Assembly: GCA_045122895.1 (NCBI GenBank)
Contig: JBGVIE010000024.1
Span: 1-19,621 of the forward strand
Length of the DNA: 19,621 nucleotides
Reading direction: 5' to 3'
Source of the DNA: RGIG1934 sp045122895
GTDB taxonomy: Bacteria > Bacillota > Clostridia > Lachnospirales > Lachnospiraceae
Shown here: positions 1 through 7,237 of the stretch, in pieces
How the letters are laid out: each line of letters opens with the position of its first letter
How positions within the stretch are numbered: the first letter of the stretch is position 1
The notes under the pieces: model-generated
What the model saw: only the letters and a program-made list of their open reading frames with translations
Told to the model about the DNA's origin: nothing
The model's database searches: none
Made by a program: the position numbers and the translations under genes

Positions 1-2147
1 CTGTTGTAGTGATTCTGGTGGGTTCTTTCCGTGATCTGACCTTTCTGCCGGTTATTATTTCCAATACTCTGATCGGTGTTGTGCAGGAGCTGCGGTCCAA
101 AAAGGTACTGGATAATCTGAGCATTCTGAATGCACCGAAGAATACGGTTCTGCGTGACGGACAGGAACAGACGGTTCCGTCAGAGGAACTGGTGCTGGAC
201 GATATTGTGATTTTTTCTGCGGGCAACCAGATTCCGGCAGATGCTGTTGTTATAGAAGGGGAATGTCTTGTCAATGAAAGTCTTATAACAGGAGAAAGCG
301 ACTCCATATTAAAGAAACAGCAGGATACGCTTTTATCCGGAAGCTTTGTAGTATCAGGAAAAGTATATGTAAGAGTTGTACATGTGGCACATGACAATTA
401 CGTGAATCAGATTACAGGTAGTGCAAAGTATATCAAAAAACCTAATTCACAGATACTTAATTCGATTAACTTTGTTATCAGGATAATTTCTTTCTGTATA
501 GTACCACTTGGAATAATGATTTTTGTCAAACAATTTAATCTTGAAGGCAATGGTTTTAAAGATACAGTTGTAGCGACAGTCGCCGCTGTTATCAGTATGA
601 TTCCATCAGGACTTGTCCTACTTACAAGTGTTGTGCTGGCTGTAAGCGTAATGAGGCTTGCAAGACATAACACACTGGTAAAAGAGATGTTTTGCATAGA
701 AACTTTATCAAGGGTTGATACTATTTGTCTCGATAAGACAGGAACAATTACAGTCGGAGATATGAGACTGGAAAAAATAGAATTTCTCAAAGAGCTTGAT
801 GAAAACTACTTTAACAGACTTATGAAAACATTTATTTTCGCTATAGATGATACTAACCAGACCGCAATAGCAGTAAAAAAATATTTTGAACAATTTGACG
901 AATATAAATCCAGGGTAAACAAAATTACTCCTTTTTCTTCTGAGACAAAATCAAGTAGTGCAATATTTGATGACGGATTAGAAGTTACACTTGGAGCGCC
1001 TGAATTTATCTTAAATAATATAGATGAAAATACCAGGAACATTCTTGAATTTTACCAGGAGCAGGGCAAAAGAGTTCTTTGCTTACTTATCAACAATGAG
1101 GCCCATGCTTTGCTTGTTATCAGCGATATTATAAGAAAAGAAGCTAAGTCTACAATAAAGTTTTTTAAAGAACAAGGCGTAGATATTAAGATTATTTCGG
1201 GAGACAATCCTAAAACGGTATCCAGAATTTCAGGAGAAGTAGGTGTAGATAATTCTGATAAATATATTGATTTATCAAAGATTGAAGACGATGCAAGACT
1301 CTGTGAAATAGTAAATGATTATACTATATTTGGACGAGTATCACCAAATCAAAAGCTTGAACTTATAAAGGCGTTGAAATCTGAAAATCATACAGTTGCA
1401 ATGGTTGGAGATGGAGCGAATGATGTTATGGCGTTAAAAGAAGCTGATTGTAGTATTGCAATGCAATCAGGAAGTGATGCTGCAAGATGTGCTTCACAGT
1501 TAGTTCTCCTTGATTCAAATTTTGCAGCAATGCCTAAAATAGTTGCTGAGGGAAGAAGAACAATTAATAACATTGAACGATCTGCAGTTTTGTATTTATC
1601 TAAGACAATATATGCAACAATACTGGCATTTATTTTTTTGTTTATAAATTGTGCATATCCTTTCCAGCCGATTCAGTTAACACTTATTGGTTCGCTGACA
1701 ATAGGTATTCCATCTTTTATTCTTGCTCTTGAACCAAATCATGAGCTGGTTTATGGAAGCTTTTTGACTAATGTACTGAAAAAAGCAATACCTGGTGGAA
1801 TAAGTGTAATAGTAAATGTAATTATAGGACTTATACTATCATATTTCTTTGATTTATCAAAAGAAGATACATCTACATTATGCACAATTCTGGCAGCAGT
1901 TGCCGCTATGATTATTCTACTCGATGTATGCAGACCTTTTGACAGACTTAGAACTATTATGTTTTTAATGCTTTCATATATGATGATATTTGCATTAAAT
2001 ATCGCAAAGCATCTGTTTGGAATATCAATACTAAAATTTAAAATATATCTATTTATTATAATCTGCGGCGTGACAACATTTGTGCTGCATACTGTGGCGA
2101 TGATTATACTGGACAAATTTTTTTGTAGAAAAATGTCGAACACTTAA
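1..2147 (+). CDS. P-type cation-transporting ATPase, 5' end missing
   Basis: Membrane pump that uses ATP to move a cation across the cytoplasmic membrane. The frame is open to the left edge, so the GTG at 9 is not the true start; roughly 70 residues (first cytoplasmic part and membrane helices) are missing judged from family layout. Numbering from base 9: actuator-domain TGES at 94-97, helix M4 near 187-213, phosphorylation motif D242-KTGT, hinge motif GDGAND around 467-472, then about six C-terminal hydrophobic helices from 525 onward. The overall pattern fits the group with mycobacterial CtpE and related Firmicute calcium or manganese/magnesium pumps, but the ion cannot be read from sequence. 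The M4 motif, PEGL in many P2-type pumps, is P-S-G-L here (Ser200). Bases 1-240 are about 49% GC against about 35% in the next 240. No terminator follows. Confidence 0.9.
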   Translation, partial: VVVILVGSFRDLTFLPVIISNTLIGVVQELRSKKVLDNLSILNAPKNTVLRDGQEQTVPSEELVLDDIVIFSAGNQIPADAVVIEGECLVNESLITGESDSILKKQQDTLLSGSFVVSGKVYVRVVHVAHDNYVNQITGSAKYIKKPNSQILNSINFVIRIISFCIVPLGIMIFVKQFNLEGNGFKDTVVATVAAVISMIPSGLVLLTSVVLAVSVMRLARHNTLVKEMFCIETLSRVDTICLDKTGTITVGDMRLEKIEFLKELDENYFNRLMKTFIFAIDDTNQTAIAVKKYFEQFDEYKSRVNKITPFSSETKSSSAIFDDGLEVTLGAPEFILNNIDENTRNILEFYQEQGKRVLCLLINNEAHALLVISDIIRKEAKSTIKFFKEQGVDIKIISGDNPKTVSRISGEVGVDNSDKYIDLSKIEDDARLCEIVNDYTIFGRVSPNQKLELIKALKSENHTVAMVGDGANDVMALKEADCSIAMQSGSDAARCASQLVLLDSNFAAMPKIVAEGRRTINNIERSAVLYLSKTIYATILAFIFLFINCAYPFQPIQLTLIGSLTIGIPSFILALEPNHELVYGSFLTNVLKKAIPGGISVIVNVIIGLILSYFFDLSKEDTSTLCTILAAVAAMIILLDVCRPFDRLRTIMFLMLSYMMIFALNIAKHLFGISILKFKIYLFIIICGVTTFVLHTVAMIILDKFFCRKMSNT

Positions 2148-2171
2148 TATGCATAATTTATTTGAGTGTAG

Positions 2172-2177
2172 TATAAT
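2172..2177 (+). promoter_or_regulatory. possible -10 box for the receiver gene
   Basis: TATAAT lies 41 bases before the start codon of the receiver-domain gene. No convincing -35 hexamer sits 16-18 bases upstream, so this is only a candidate in AT-rich DNA. Confidence 0.3.
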
Positions 2178-2218
2178 GTAAGGACATACAATAACATACG
2201 AAGAATGGAGACCATCTT

Positions 2219-2839
2219 ATGTACAATAATGAGAGACAATTTTATGAAATGTCCTGTGTTATTAAGACATCAATTGACAGTATGACAAACCTTTTAGACG
2301 ATATGTCCGCTGACAAGCTGACAGAAGAAAAAAAAGCAGCCTATATTGATGCAATGAGATATTTTGTAAAAAACATAAAAAATAAAATTGATGAAATTAA
2401 TGATGAAATCTGTGATGTAACAATTGAAGAATCAATTACAACCATGAAATATCATAATCTTAGAGTATTGCTGGTAGATGATAATGAAATAAATAATTTT
2501 ATGACAAAGCATATGCTTGAAGAATATGGAGTAGAAGTAGATATTGCTTTATCAGGGGAAGAAGGGCTGTTGTTATACAATAAGAATTCATATGATATTG
2601 TATTTATGGATTATATGCTTCCCGGAATGAATGGCATAGAAGCTGTCCACGAAATCAGAAAATGTGGAGAACGTGGAAAAAACCAGATGATAATCGGAAT
2701 TAGTGCATATGTTATGGATGTATTTAAAAATGAATTAAATAAACTTGGTGTAGAGCTTTTGCTTATGAAACCTGTTAAAGCAGAACAAATGGGAATCATT
2801 CTGTTAAAAGACTTTAAACATAAAATTGTTAGTTTATAA
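2219..2839 (+). CDS. degenerate histidine-kinase dimerisation domain fused to receiver domain
   Basis: 206-residue cytoplasmic protein, preceded by GGAG eight bases before the ATG. Residues about 82-200 form a complete response-regulator receiver domain: acidic pair D87-D88, phosphoacceptor D131 in the segment FMDYMLPGMNG, switch Ser162, and K184-P185. This domain most resembles the C-terminal receivers of hybrid histidine kinases (the VDDN-E-IN type). Residues 7-66 are helical and align by eye with a HisKA dimerisation domain: M11-S12-C13-V14-I15-K16-T17 sits where kinases have MSHEIRT, and the second helix starts near Tyr42. The phosphoacceptor His is therefore Cys13, and no ATP-binding domain is present. 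There is no DNA-binding output domain. Likely role, inferred: a phosphate sink or protein-protein signalling receiver fed by another kinase. It is separated from the ATPase by 71 bases and probably transcribed alone. Confidence 0.8.
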   Translation: MYNNERQFYEMSCVIKTSIDSMTNLLDDMSADKLTEEKKAAYIDAMRYFVKNIKNKIDEINDEICDVTIEESITTMKYHNLRVLLVDDNEINNFMTKHMLEEYGVEVDIALSGEEGLLLYNKNSYDIVFMDYMLPGMNGIEAVHEIRKCGERGKNQMIIGISAYVMDVFKNELNKLGVELLLMKPVKAEQMGIILLKDFKHKIVSL

Positions 2840-2842
2840 TTC

Positions 2843-2871
2843 TTTACAACAGCATCAAAGTAAAGTATAAT
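2843..2871 (+). promoter_or_regulatory. promoter of icd
   Basis: TTTACA (2843-2848), 17-base spacer, TATAAT (2866-2871), 34 bases before the icd start. A 6-bp dyad, CTTTAC (2842-2847) and GTAAAG (2860-2865), spans the -35 box and spacer and could be an operator, though it is short. Confidence 0.75.
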
Positions 2872-2905
2872 TCAATCTGAAAATATAGAATACGGAGGCA
2901 GGCCA

Positions 2906-4114
2906 ATGAACAAAATTACTATGACAACTCCATTAGTCGAAATGGATGGAGACGAAATGACAAGAATCTTATGGAAGATGATTAAAGATGAACTTCTACT
3001 TCCATTCGTAGACTTAAAGACAGAATATTATGACTTGGGATTAGAGAACAGAAATGCTACTAATGATCAGGTTACAGTTGATTCTGCTGAAGCTACAAAG
3101 AAATACGGTGTAGCAGTTAAGTGTGCAACAATTACACCTAACGCTGCAAGAATGACAGAATATGACTTAAAAGAAATGTGGAAGAGTCCTAACGGAACAA
3201 TCAGAGCAATTCTTGATGGAACTGTATTTAGAGCTCCTATCATTGTTAAAGGTGTAGAGCCATATGTAAAGACCTGGAAGAAACCAATTACAATTGCAAG
3301 ACATGCTTATGGTGATGTATATAAAGCTTCTGAACTTAAAGTTCACGGAGCAGGAAAAGCAGAATTGGTCTATACAGATGAAGCAGGTAATGAGACAAGA
3401 GAACTTATCCATAACTTTAAGGGTGCAGGAATTCTTCAGGGAATGCACAATTTAGAAGATTCAATCGAAAGCTTTGCAAGAAGCTGTTTTAATTTTGCAC
3501 TTGATACAAAGCAGGATCTTTGGTTTGCTACAAAAGATACAATTTCTAAAAAATACGATCACACATTCAAAGATATTTTTGCAGAAATATTTGAAAAAGA
3601 ATACAAAGAAAAATTTGAAGCTGCAGGAATCGAATATTTCTACACACTTATTGATGACGCAGTTGCAAGAGTAATCCGTTCAGAAGGTGGCTATATCTGG
3701 GCATGTAAGAACTATGATGGTGACGTTATGAGTGATATGGTAGCCACAGCATTCGGTTCATTATCAATGATGACATCAGTTCTTGTATCACCTCAGGGAT
3801 ACTATGAATACGAGGCAGCACACGGAACTGTTCAGAGACATTATTACAAGTATTTAAAAGGAGAAAAGACTTCTACAAACCCAATCGCGACAATTTTTGC
3901 ATGGACAGGTGCTCTTAGAAAAAGAGGCGAATTGGATGGAAACAACGAACTTATGGTATTTGCTGATAAACTTGAGAAAGCTTGTATCACAACAATTGAA
4001 AACGGAGATATGACAGGTGATTTGGCTTTGCTTTCAACACTTGAGAATAAAAGGACATGTACAAGCGAAGAATTCATTAAAGCTATTCGTACAACCTTAG
4101 AAGGAATGATGTAA
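2906..4114 (+). CDS. icd: NADP-dependent isocitrate dehydrogenase (IDH1-type)
   Basis: Oxidatively decarboxylates isocitrate to 2-oxoglutarate with NADP+, supplying 2-oxoglutarate for glutamate and NADPH for biosynthesis. The 402-residue protein belongs to the homodimeric subfamily shared with eukaryotic cytosolic IDH1 rather than the E. coli type. Substrate residues fall at the same numbers as in human IDH1: Ser94, Arg100, Arg109, Arg132, and the catalytic Tyr139. Catalytic Lys is K210 in the ATKDTISKKYD stretch; metal-binding Asp are D273 and D277 in KNYDGDVMSD; the NADP-binding AAHGTV-RH segment is at about 304-312. Start: GGAGG at 2894-2898, seven bases before the ATG, behind a consensus promoter. 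The stop overlaps the next start by one base (TAATG), so the two genes are coupled. A Re-citrate-synthase-type enzyme lies 3 kb downstream, fitting a glutamate-forming half TCA cycle. Confidence 0.96.
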   Translation: MNKITMTTPLVEMDGDEMTRILWKMIKDELLLPFVDLKTEYYDLGLENRNATNDQVTVDSAEATKKYGVAVKCATITPNAARMTEYDLKEMWKSPNGTIRAILDGTVFRAPIIVKGVEPYVKTWKKPITIARHAYGDVYKASELKVHGAGKAELVYTDEAGNETRELIHNFKGAGILQGMHNLEDSIESFARSCFNFALDTKQDLWFATKDTISKKYDHTFKDIFAEIFEKEYKEKFEAAGIEYFYTLIDDAVARVIRSEGGYIWACKNYDGDVMSDMVATAFGSLSMMTSVLVSPQGYYEYEAAHGTVQRHYYKYLKGEKTSTNPIATIFAWTGALRKRGELDGNNELMVFADKLEKACITTIENGDMTGDLALLSTLENKRTCTSEEFIKAIRTTLEGMM

Positions 4115-4644
4115 TGGAAAACAGGGAAGTAAAGACAGGTCAGATATACAGACACTTTAAAAACAAATTATATCAGATTGTATGTGTTGCAAAACATTCC
4201 GAAACAGGTGAAAATCTTGTTATATACCAGAAGCTTTACGATGATTTTGGAGTTCATGCAAGACCTTATGATATGTTTATCAGTGAAGTGGATCATGATA
4301 AATATCCCAATGTAACACAAAAATACCGCTTTGAACTTGTGGACGTATCAGCGAAAAAAGCTGATCCGGAAGAAACACAAACGATTGATATAGTTAGCGA
4401 AGAAGTAACAGATGAAACAAAGGTTGATTGTAATTCTGATTTGTTATCTTTTCTTGATGCAGAGAGCTTCGAAGAAAAGAAGAACTTACTTGTTGGGATG
4501 AGATTACGATTAAACGACAGACTAATTGACGATTTGGCTGCTTCTATAGACGTTGTTGTAGAACCTGGTGAAATAGACAAACGCTACAAGAGTTTACTCA
4601 CATGTATTGATACAAGAGCCAAATTTGAAAGACGCTTCAGATAA
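4114..4644 (+). CDS. DUF1653-domain protein
   Basis: 176 residues. Residues 1-75 match the DUF1653 family by character: G-x-IYRHFK near the start, then YQI-V-CVAKHSETGE, LVIYQ-LY and the P-YDMF motif around 58-61. This small beta-rich domain has no experimentally settled function that I can cite. Residues about 80-110 are an acidic, probably flexible linker. Residues 110-176 form a helical tail (FLDAESFEEKKNLLVGMRLRL, partly quoted here) that ends in a basic stretch; I do not recognise it as a named domain. The ATG overlaps the icd stop codon by one base, and AAGGA (4101-4105) lies eight bases upstream, so translation is likely coupled to icd. The terminator directly behind it closes a two-gene operon. 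Confidence 0.85.
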   Translation: MENREVKTGQIYRHFKNKLYQIVCVAKHSETGENLVIYQKLYDDFGVHARPYDMFISEVDHDKYPNVTQKYRFELVDVSAKKADPEETQTIDIVSEEVTDETKVDCNSDLLSFLDAESFEEKKNLLVGMRLRLNDRLIDDLAASIDVVVEPGEIDKRYKSLLTCIDTRAKFERRFR

Positions 4645-4647
4645 TTT

Positions 4648-4693
4648 AAAACTATGTTGTTTTAACCTGTGTTATTACAACATAGTTTTTTTT
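4648..4693 (+). terminator. terminator of icd-DUF1653 operon
   Basis: Perfect 13-bp stem: 4648-4660 pairs with 4677-4689, with a 16-base loop and a run of T to 4693. The A-run on the left arm might also allow some termination on the other strand. Confidence 0.85.
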
Positions 4694-4727
4694 ATTTGTA
4701 TATAAACTTTCTAATCATTTATTCCGA

Positions 4728-4733
4728 TATAAT
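4728..4733 (+). promoter_or_regulatory. possible -10 box for the leucine-rich-repeat gene
   Basis: TATAAT 31 bases before the original ATG at 4765. No clear -35 hexamer is seen at proper spacing, so confidence is low. Confidence 0.35.
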
Positions 4734-4749
4734 AGTATAGTATTTAAAC

Positions 4750-4791
4750 GGGAGGTTAAGATTTATGAAAAAGAAAAGTATTATAGCTTAA
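4750..4791 (+). other. original start and stop-interrupted leader of the repeat protein
   Basis: GGGAGG at 4750-4755 lies nine bases before an ATG at 4765. That ATG opens a reading frame M-K-K-K-S-I-I-A and then hits TAA at 4789-4791, in the same frame as the long gene behind it. The three lysines followed by hydrophobics are the start of a Sec signal peptide, which continues after the stop. This shows that the ancestral start is 4765 and that codon 9 has become a stop (TTA or TCA to TAA would need one change). No other Shine-Dalgarno is seen for the later ATGs at 4795 and 4801. Confidence 0.85.
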
Positions 4792-4794
4792 TCT

Positions 4795-6090
4795 ATGGCA
4801 ATGCTTCTTGCAATACCGTATAGCGTTGCACCGTTAAACGTATCAAATATATATGCAGATACGTATGAATCAGAAGATCTTACAGAAGGAGAAACTGATA
4901 ATGGTATTAAATGGGCTCTCGATGATGACGGAATTTTGACACTTAGCGGAAAAGGTGCAATTGATGATAACTATTTTTCAGGACGTGATGATATATCTAA
5001 GGTCATAATTAAGAATGGTATTACATCGATAGGTCAGAGTGCTTTTTCAAGTGCCACATGTATCCAAAGTGTAACAATTGCTGATTCCGTTACTTCAATC
5101 AATGACGATGCTTTTTCCGGCTGTAACAGTATAACAACAGTTAAGATGTCTAAGAATATTAAGACAATTGGTGATAATGCATTTTTTAATTGCAGTGTTA
5201 TTAGCAAAATAAAGATCTATGAGGGAGCTTCATCAATAGGTCATAATGCGTTTTCCGGATGCGACGGAATGTCTGTGATTGAAATTCCAGCTTCAGTTAA
5301 GACAATAGGCGAAAATGCGTTTGAAGCATGCGAAGACTTAACAATATATGGGGCAACAGGATCAAAAGTTGAGGGTTACGCAAAAGAGTATTCAATTAGT
5401 TTTGTAAAAGTCAAAAATTTATCAAAAAGTGGTGTGAAAATTTCTGCCAGCAAATATGATTATGATGGTAAAATAAAAACACCTAAAGTTACAGTTAAGT
5501 ATGGTAAAACCACACTTAAGAACAACACTGATTATTATGTGGAATATTCCAGTGGCAGAAAGAATATTGGTAAATACACGGTCAAAGTTATAGGAACAGG
5601 TAAATATTCAGGAACCTTCAAGCTTACATACACAATCAATTTAGGAGCAAAGAAGACATATACTGTAAACGGACTCAAGTACAAAGTAACAAACAGTAAA
5701 AGTAAGACACCTACTTTCACAGTAACGGGAAGTGCAAAGGGCAATATAAAAACAACTACTATTCCGGAAAAAATAACAGTTGGTGGAAAGAAATTCGTGG
5801 TAGATAAAATTGCTGCTTCAGCTTTTAAGCGCAGAACACACCTTACCTCTGTTACAATATCAAAAAATATAAAAGAGGTAGGTAAATCTGCATTTGAGGG
5901 GTGTAGTAATCTGGCTGATATAACAGTTAAGACAACTGCGCTTACAAACAAAACAGTTGGTGCCAATGCTTTCAAATCTATCAAATCGAATGCAACAATT
6001 ACTGTGCCGGCATCTAAATACATTGTATATAAAAACCTGCTTAAGGCAAAAGGAGCTAACAAAGCAAACCAGAAGTTCAAAAGCAGATAA
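4795..6090 (+). CDS. secreted BspA-type leucine-rich-repeat protein, signal peptide broken by a stop codon
   Basis: Predicted extracellular protein. The frame after the interrupting TAA begins ATG-GCA-ATG and encodes the hydrophobic core of a signal peptide with probable cleavage near I-Y-A/D at about residue 21-22. Residues about 60-185 hold five LRR_5 (BspA) repeats of about 23 residues, each with the core SIG-x-x-AF-x-GC (for example SINDDAFSGC, TIGDNAFFNC, SIGHNAFSGC). Residues about 205-285 look like an immunoglobulin-like beta domain of Clostridial surface proteins (VKISASKYDYDGK, then GKYTVKVIGTGKYSGT). More LRR_5-type repeats follow at about 325-400. The C-terminus is basic with no LPXTG or membrane anchor, so it is either secreted or held by charge. 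Downstream of the stop the frame is intact. Expression would need read-through, reinitiation at 4795 (three bases after the stop), or a sequencing error at 4790. Restarted protein would lack the positively charged n-region. Confidence 0.85.
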   Translation: MAMLLAIPYSVAPLNVSNIYADTYESEDLTEGETDNGIKWALDDDGILTLSGKGAIDDNYFSGRDDISKVIIKNGITSIGQSAFSSATCIQSVTIADSVTSINDDAFSGCNSITTVKMSKNIKTIGDNAFFNCSVISKIKIYEGASSIGHNAFSGCDGMSVIEIPASVKTIGENAFEACEDLTIYGATGSKVEGYAKEYSISFVKVKNLSKSGVKISASKYDYDGKIKTPKVTVKYGKTTLKNNTDYYVEYSSGRKNIGKYTVKVIGTGKYSGTFKLTYTINLGAKKTYTVNGLKYKVTNSKSKTPTFTVTGSAKGNIKTTTIPEKITVGGKKFVVDKIAASAFKRRTHLTSVTISKNIKEVGKSAFEGCSNLADITVKTTALTNKTVGANAFKSIKSNATITVPASKYIVYKNLLKAKGANKANQKFKSR

Positions 6091-6133
6091 AAAAATAGCT
6101 ATGGAATGTCAAAAATCCATAGCTATTTTCATG
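6088..6133. terminator. bidirectional terminator between repeat gene and carbamate kinase
   Basis: Perfect 14-bp stem, 6092-6105 with 6116-6129, around a 10-base loop. A-run on the left and T-run on the right mean it can end transcripts from both converging genes. Confidence 0.88.
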
Positions 6134-6134
6134 T

Positions 6135-7079
6135 TTAAATTTTTACAATTGTTCCAGATTTCTCAGCAATACCATTCTTTGCGTTGTCAAGACTTGTAAT
6201 AATGGCTCTTCTGTCATTTCCTGATGTGATGAAATTGACAGCAGCCTTCATCTTAGGAAGAGTAGTAATCTCTCCAAAATGATTTCCTTCGAACAATTCG
6301 TTAGCTCTTTCAATTGAAACATTATCAAGTACAATTTCTTTGTCTGTTCCCTCGTGAAGAGTCATATGTTTGTGAGTTGATAAAATCAAAAGTGATGAAG
6401 CATCTAACATATCAGCCAACTTTGCTGCAGTATAATCTTTTTCAATAACTGCACTGGCACCCTTAAGTCCTGCTCTCTGGTCAAGCACTGGAATACCGCC
6501 GCCACCACCTGCGATAACAACCTGACCTGCATCAACAAGTGTCCTGATTGCATCGATTTCGTATATATCTATTGGCATAGGAGAAGCGATAATTCTTCTG
6601 TATCCTTTTCCATTTTCAGATTCTTCATATACTACATAATTACCTTTATGCTCTTCCAAATCAGCTTCTTCCTTTGTCATATATCTTCCGATAACCTTTG
6701 TTGGCTTATTAAAAGCAGGATCAAAAGGGTCGACACGAACCTGTGTGATAATTGTAGATACAGGTTTGTAAATTCCTCTATTGAGGAGCTCTGTTCTAAT
6801 AGCATTCTGTAAATCAAAACCTATGTATCCCTGACTCATCGCACCACATACTGACATTGGAGCCACTGTGTGCTTTGCATCTAATCTGCTAAACTCTGTC
6901 ATAGCAGTCTGAATCATTCCAATCTGTGGGCCGTTGCTATGAGTTATAACGACCTCATATTTAGCTTCAACAATATCTGCAATAGCTTTCGCAGCCTCTT
7001 TAACATTTTTCTGTTGCTCTGGGAAAGTAGAACCGAAGGCATTACGTCCAAGTGCAACTACAACCTTATTATTCTTCAT
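6135..7079 (-). CDS. arcC: carbamate kinase
   Basis: Interconverts carbamoyl phosphate + ADP and carbamate + ATP; in fermenters this usually yields ATP from arginine, agmatine or purine breakdown. 314 residues from the ATG at 7079, the usual family length. Start choice: AAGGAG at 7088-7093 is eight bases from 7079 but only three from the ATG at 7085; a longer frame to 7178 would run through the promoter. Family features in order: N-terminal KVVVALG, HSNGPQIGMI at about 47-56, PMSVCGAMSQGYIG, the glycine-rich AGGGGGIPV, and the AVIEKDYTAAKLA segment with its conserved Lys. Oddity: the usual GGN of the N-terminal phosphate loop is G-R-N. No arginine deiminase or ornithine carbamoyltransferase gene is next to it, so the pathway it serves cannot be read here. 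Confidence 0.92.
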   Translation of the reverse strand: MKNNKVVVALGRNAFGSTFPEQQKNVKEAAKAIADIVEAKYEVVITHSNGPQIGMIQTAMTEFSRLDAKHTVAPMSVCGAMSQGYIGFDLQNAIRTELLNRGIYKPVSTIITQVRVDPFDPAFNKPTKVIGRYMTKEEADLEEHKGNYVVYEESENGKGYRRIIASPMPIDIYEIDAIRTLVDAGQVVIAGGGGGIPVLDQRAGLKGASAVIEKDYTAAKLADMLDASSLLILSTHKHMTLHEGTDKEIVLDNVSIERANELFEGNHFGEITTLPKMKAAVNFITSGNDRRAIITSLDNAKNGIAEKSGTIVKI

Positions 7080-7087
7080 AATCATAT

Positions 7088-7093
7088 CTCCTT
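7088..7093 (-). promoter_or_regulatory. ribosome binding site that fixes the carbamate kinase start
   Basis: AAGGAG on the minus strand, eight bases from the ATG at 7079. It rules out the upstream extension and argues against the ATG at 7085. Confidence 0.8.
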
Positions 7094-7113
7094 CGATAAG
7101 TAATATTACATTA

Positions 7114-7142
7114 ATTATAAAATAAATAGAAAGTATTTGCAA
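7114..7142 (-). promoter_or_regulatory. promoter of carbamate kinase
   Basis: On the minus strand TTGCAA (7142-7137), 17-base spacer, TATAAT (7119-7114), 35 bases from the start codon. It faces away from the promoter at 7172-7200, the two -35 boxes being 29 bases apart. Confidence 0.7.
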
Positions 7143-7163
7143 TAAAATCCTACCACAAAATAC

Positions 7164-7188
7164 AAATGTATTTGACAAGCGTACATTT
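7164..7188. promoter_or_regulatory. candidate operator dyad over a -35 box
   Basis: AAATGTA (7164-7170) and TACATTT (7182-7188) are perfect inverted 7-mers 11 bases apart, centred on the TTGACA of the rightward promoter. A dimeric repressor here would block that promoter. The arms are AT-rich, so chance is possible. Confidence 0.4.
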
Positions 7189-7200
7189 TTCTACTAGAAT
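7172..7200 (+). promoter_or_regulatory. promoter of the citrate synthase-type gene
   Basis: Near-consensus: TTGACA (7172-7177), 17-base spacer, TAGAAT (7195-7200), 37 bases before the start codon. Confidence 0.8.
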
Positions 7201-7237
7201 AATACGCAGCGTAAAAAAGAAAGGTAGGTAACAAGAA

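Noticed and set aside
9..11. GTG as start codon of the P-type ATPase
   Set aside because: The same frame is open to the window edge and the protein lacks the expected N-terminal region, so the gene simply begins outside the window.
5535..6080. 181-codon minus-strand open frame opposite the repeat protein
   Set aside because: It is the complement of a low-complexity Thr/Lys/Val-rich region; no ribosome site or family resemblance, and the plus frame has clear LRR_5 repeats.
7080..7178. 33-residue hydrophobic N-terminal extension of carbamate kinase
   Set aside because: It would span the promoter and ribosome site, and family proteins begin at K-N-N-K-VVVALG; the hydrophobic look comes from AT-rich noncoding DNA.
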